Origin: JAVBKB01 sp031554275
GTDB taxonomy: Bacteria > Bacillota > Bacilli > JARBTR01
NCBI GenBank assembly: GCA_031554275.1
Contig: JAVBKB010000099.1
Location: forward strand, 1-15,375
Direction: 5' to 3'
Length of the DNA: 15,375 nucleotides
The number at the start of each line of letters is the position of its first letter. Positions within the stretch are counted from its first letter, which is position 1. A program made the translations under genes and the position numbers. The notes under the pieces were generated by a model, which had not been told where the DNA came from, ran no database searches, and saw only the letters and a list, made by a program, of their open reading frames with translations. Positions 15,112 to 15,375 of this stretch are shown here, piece after piece.

Positions 15112-15375
15112 ATGAAAAAAAAGAAATATATTACAATATTGGCTTGTTTGATAGTTGTCGGAATTGGTACATACACTTTTTCGACATTTCGGTCAGAAGG
15201 TATTTATAAAGCGGCGGATTTCGGAGAAGTTGGCGGAGAAGGACCTTCTAAGAGGGTGAAGGAGTCCGGATTAAGCGATGGTAGTGGAGAAGCCGTGATC
15301 TATAAGGTAAAGAAAGTCAAAGATATCAAAGCACGTGCTGAAACACTTATCAAGAAGATTGGGTTAGAAGGGTTA
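15112..15375 (+). CDS. Putative membrane-anchored small protein (partial)
   Basis: The ATG at 15112 follows GGGAGAG (15099-15104) at seven bases. The frame is open for 88 codons and runs off the window. It begins MKKKKYITILACLIVVGIGT, an N-terminal signal or signal-anchor helix. The rest is hydrophilic and rich in Gly, Lys and Glu, with IYKAADFGEVGGEGPSKRVK and IYKVKKVKDIKARAETLIKK. There is no lipobox. I do not recognise it. It follows the caspase-like gene by 118 bases on the same strand with no terminator between, so co-expression is plausible. Confidence 0.7.
   Translation, partial: MKKKKYITILACLIVVGIGTYTFSTFRSEGIYKAADFGEVGGEGPSKRVKESGLSDGSGEAVIYKVKKVKDIKARAETLIKKIGLEGL

Overview
The window looks like low-GC, endospore-forming Bacillota. 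Pointers are strong AGGAGG-type ribosome sites, use of GTG and TTG starts, a cotJC spore-coat remnant, and the conserved cluster sua5-mntP-ywlE-rpiB-ywlG-glyA-upp, known from Bacillus subtilis and many Clostridia. The formate dehydrogenase gene carries an in-frame UGA followed by a clear bacterial SECIS hairpin, so the host must make selenocysteine. This points away from B. subtilis itself, towards an anaerobic or facultative relative. Species cannot be told from the sequence alone.

Layout. 1-335: a long imperfect palindromic repeat (1-142) abuts the last ~58 codons of cotJC, so cotJC appears interrupted. 336-1149: mostly non-coding, with one strong hairpin and, just before sua5, a cluster of DnaA boxes. 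1150-5733: housekeeping cluster on the + strand: sua5 (tRNA t6A synthesis), dat (D-amino acid aminotransferase, an insertion relative to B. subtilis), mntP (Mn2+ efflux), ywlE (arginine phosphatase), rpiB and ywlG. A second, shortened copy of the left-end repeat lies between mntP and ywlE. 5734-8070: an accessory insertion between ywlG and glyA: an FMN-reductase-like flavoprotein, a frameshifted hypothetical gene, a VanZ-family membrane protein on the - strand, and a decayed coding stretch. 8071-10816: glyA with its terminator, then upp with its own promoter and a lipoprotein gene. 10817-12958 (-): selenocysteine-containing fdhF, sharing a bidirectional terminator with the lipoprotein gene. 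12959-15375: a divergent intergenic region with operator-like inverted repeats, then a secreted choline-binding-type repeat protein ending in a caspase-like His/Cys domain. That gene is interrupted by one in-frame TGA. A small membrane-anchored protein gene follows and runs off the window.

How the parts relate. The core cluster joins tRNA modification, arginine-phosphorylation control, pentose phosphate, one-carbon and pyrimidine-salvage genes; their grouping is conserved but they do not form one pathway. The accessory parts (flavoprotein, VanZ, fdhF, repeat/caspase protein) are independent units. Broken or interrupted reading frames are frequent: cotJC, 6443-7200, 7728-8036, 13215-14993 and possibly a 3' extension after 14993. 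This suggests either ongoing gene decay or sequencing errors. The fdhF UGA is the exception: there the stop codon is functional recoding.
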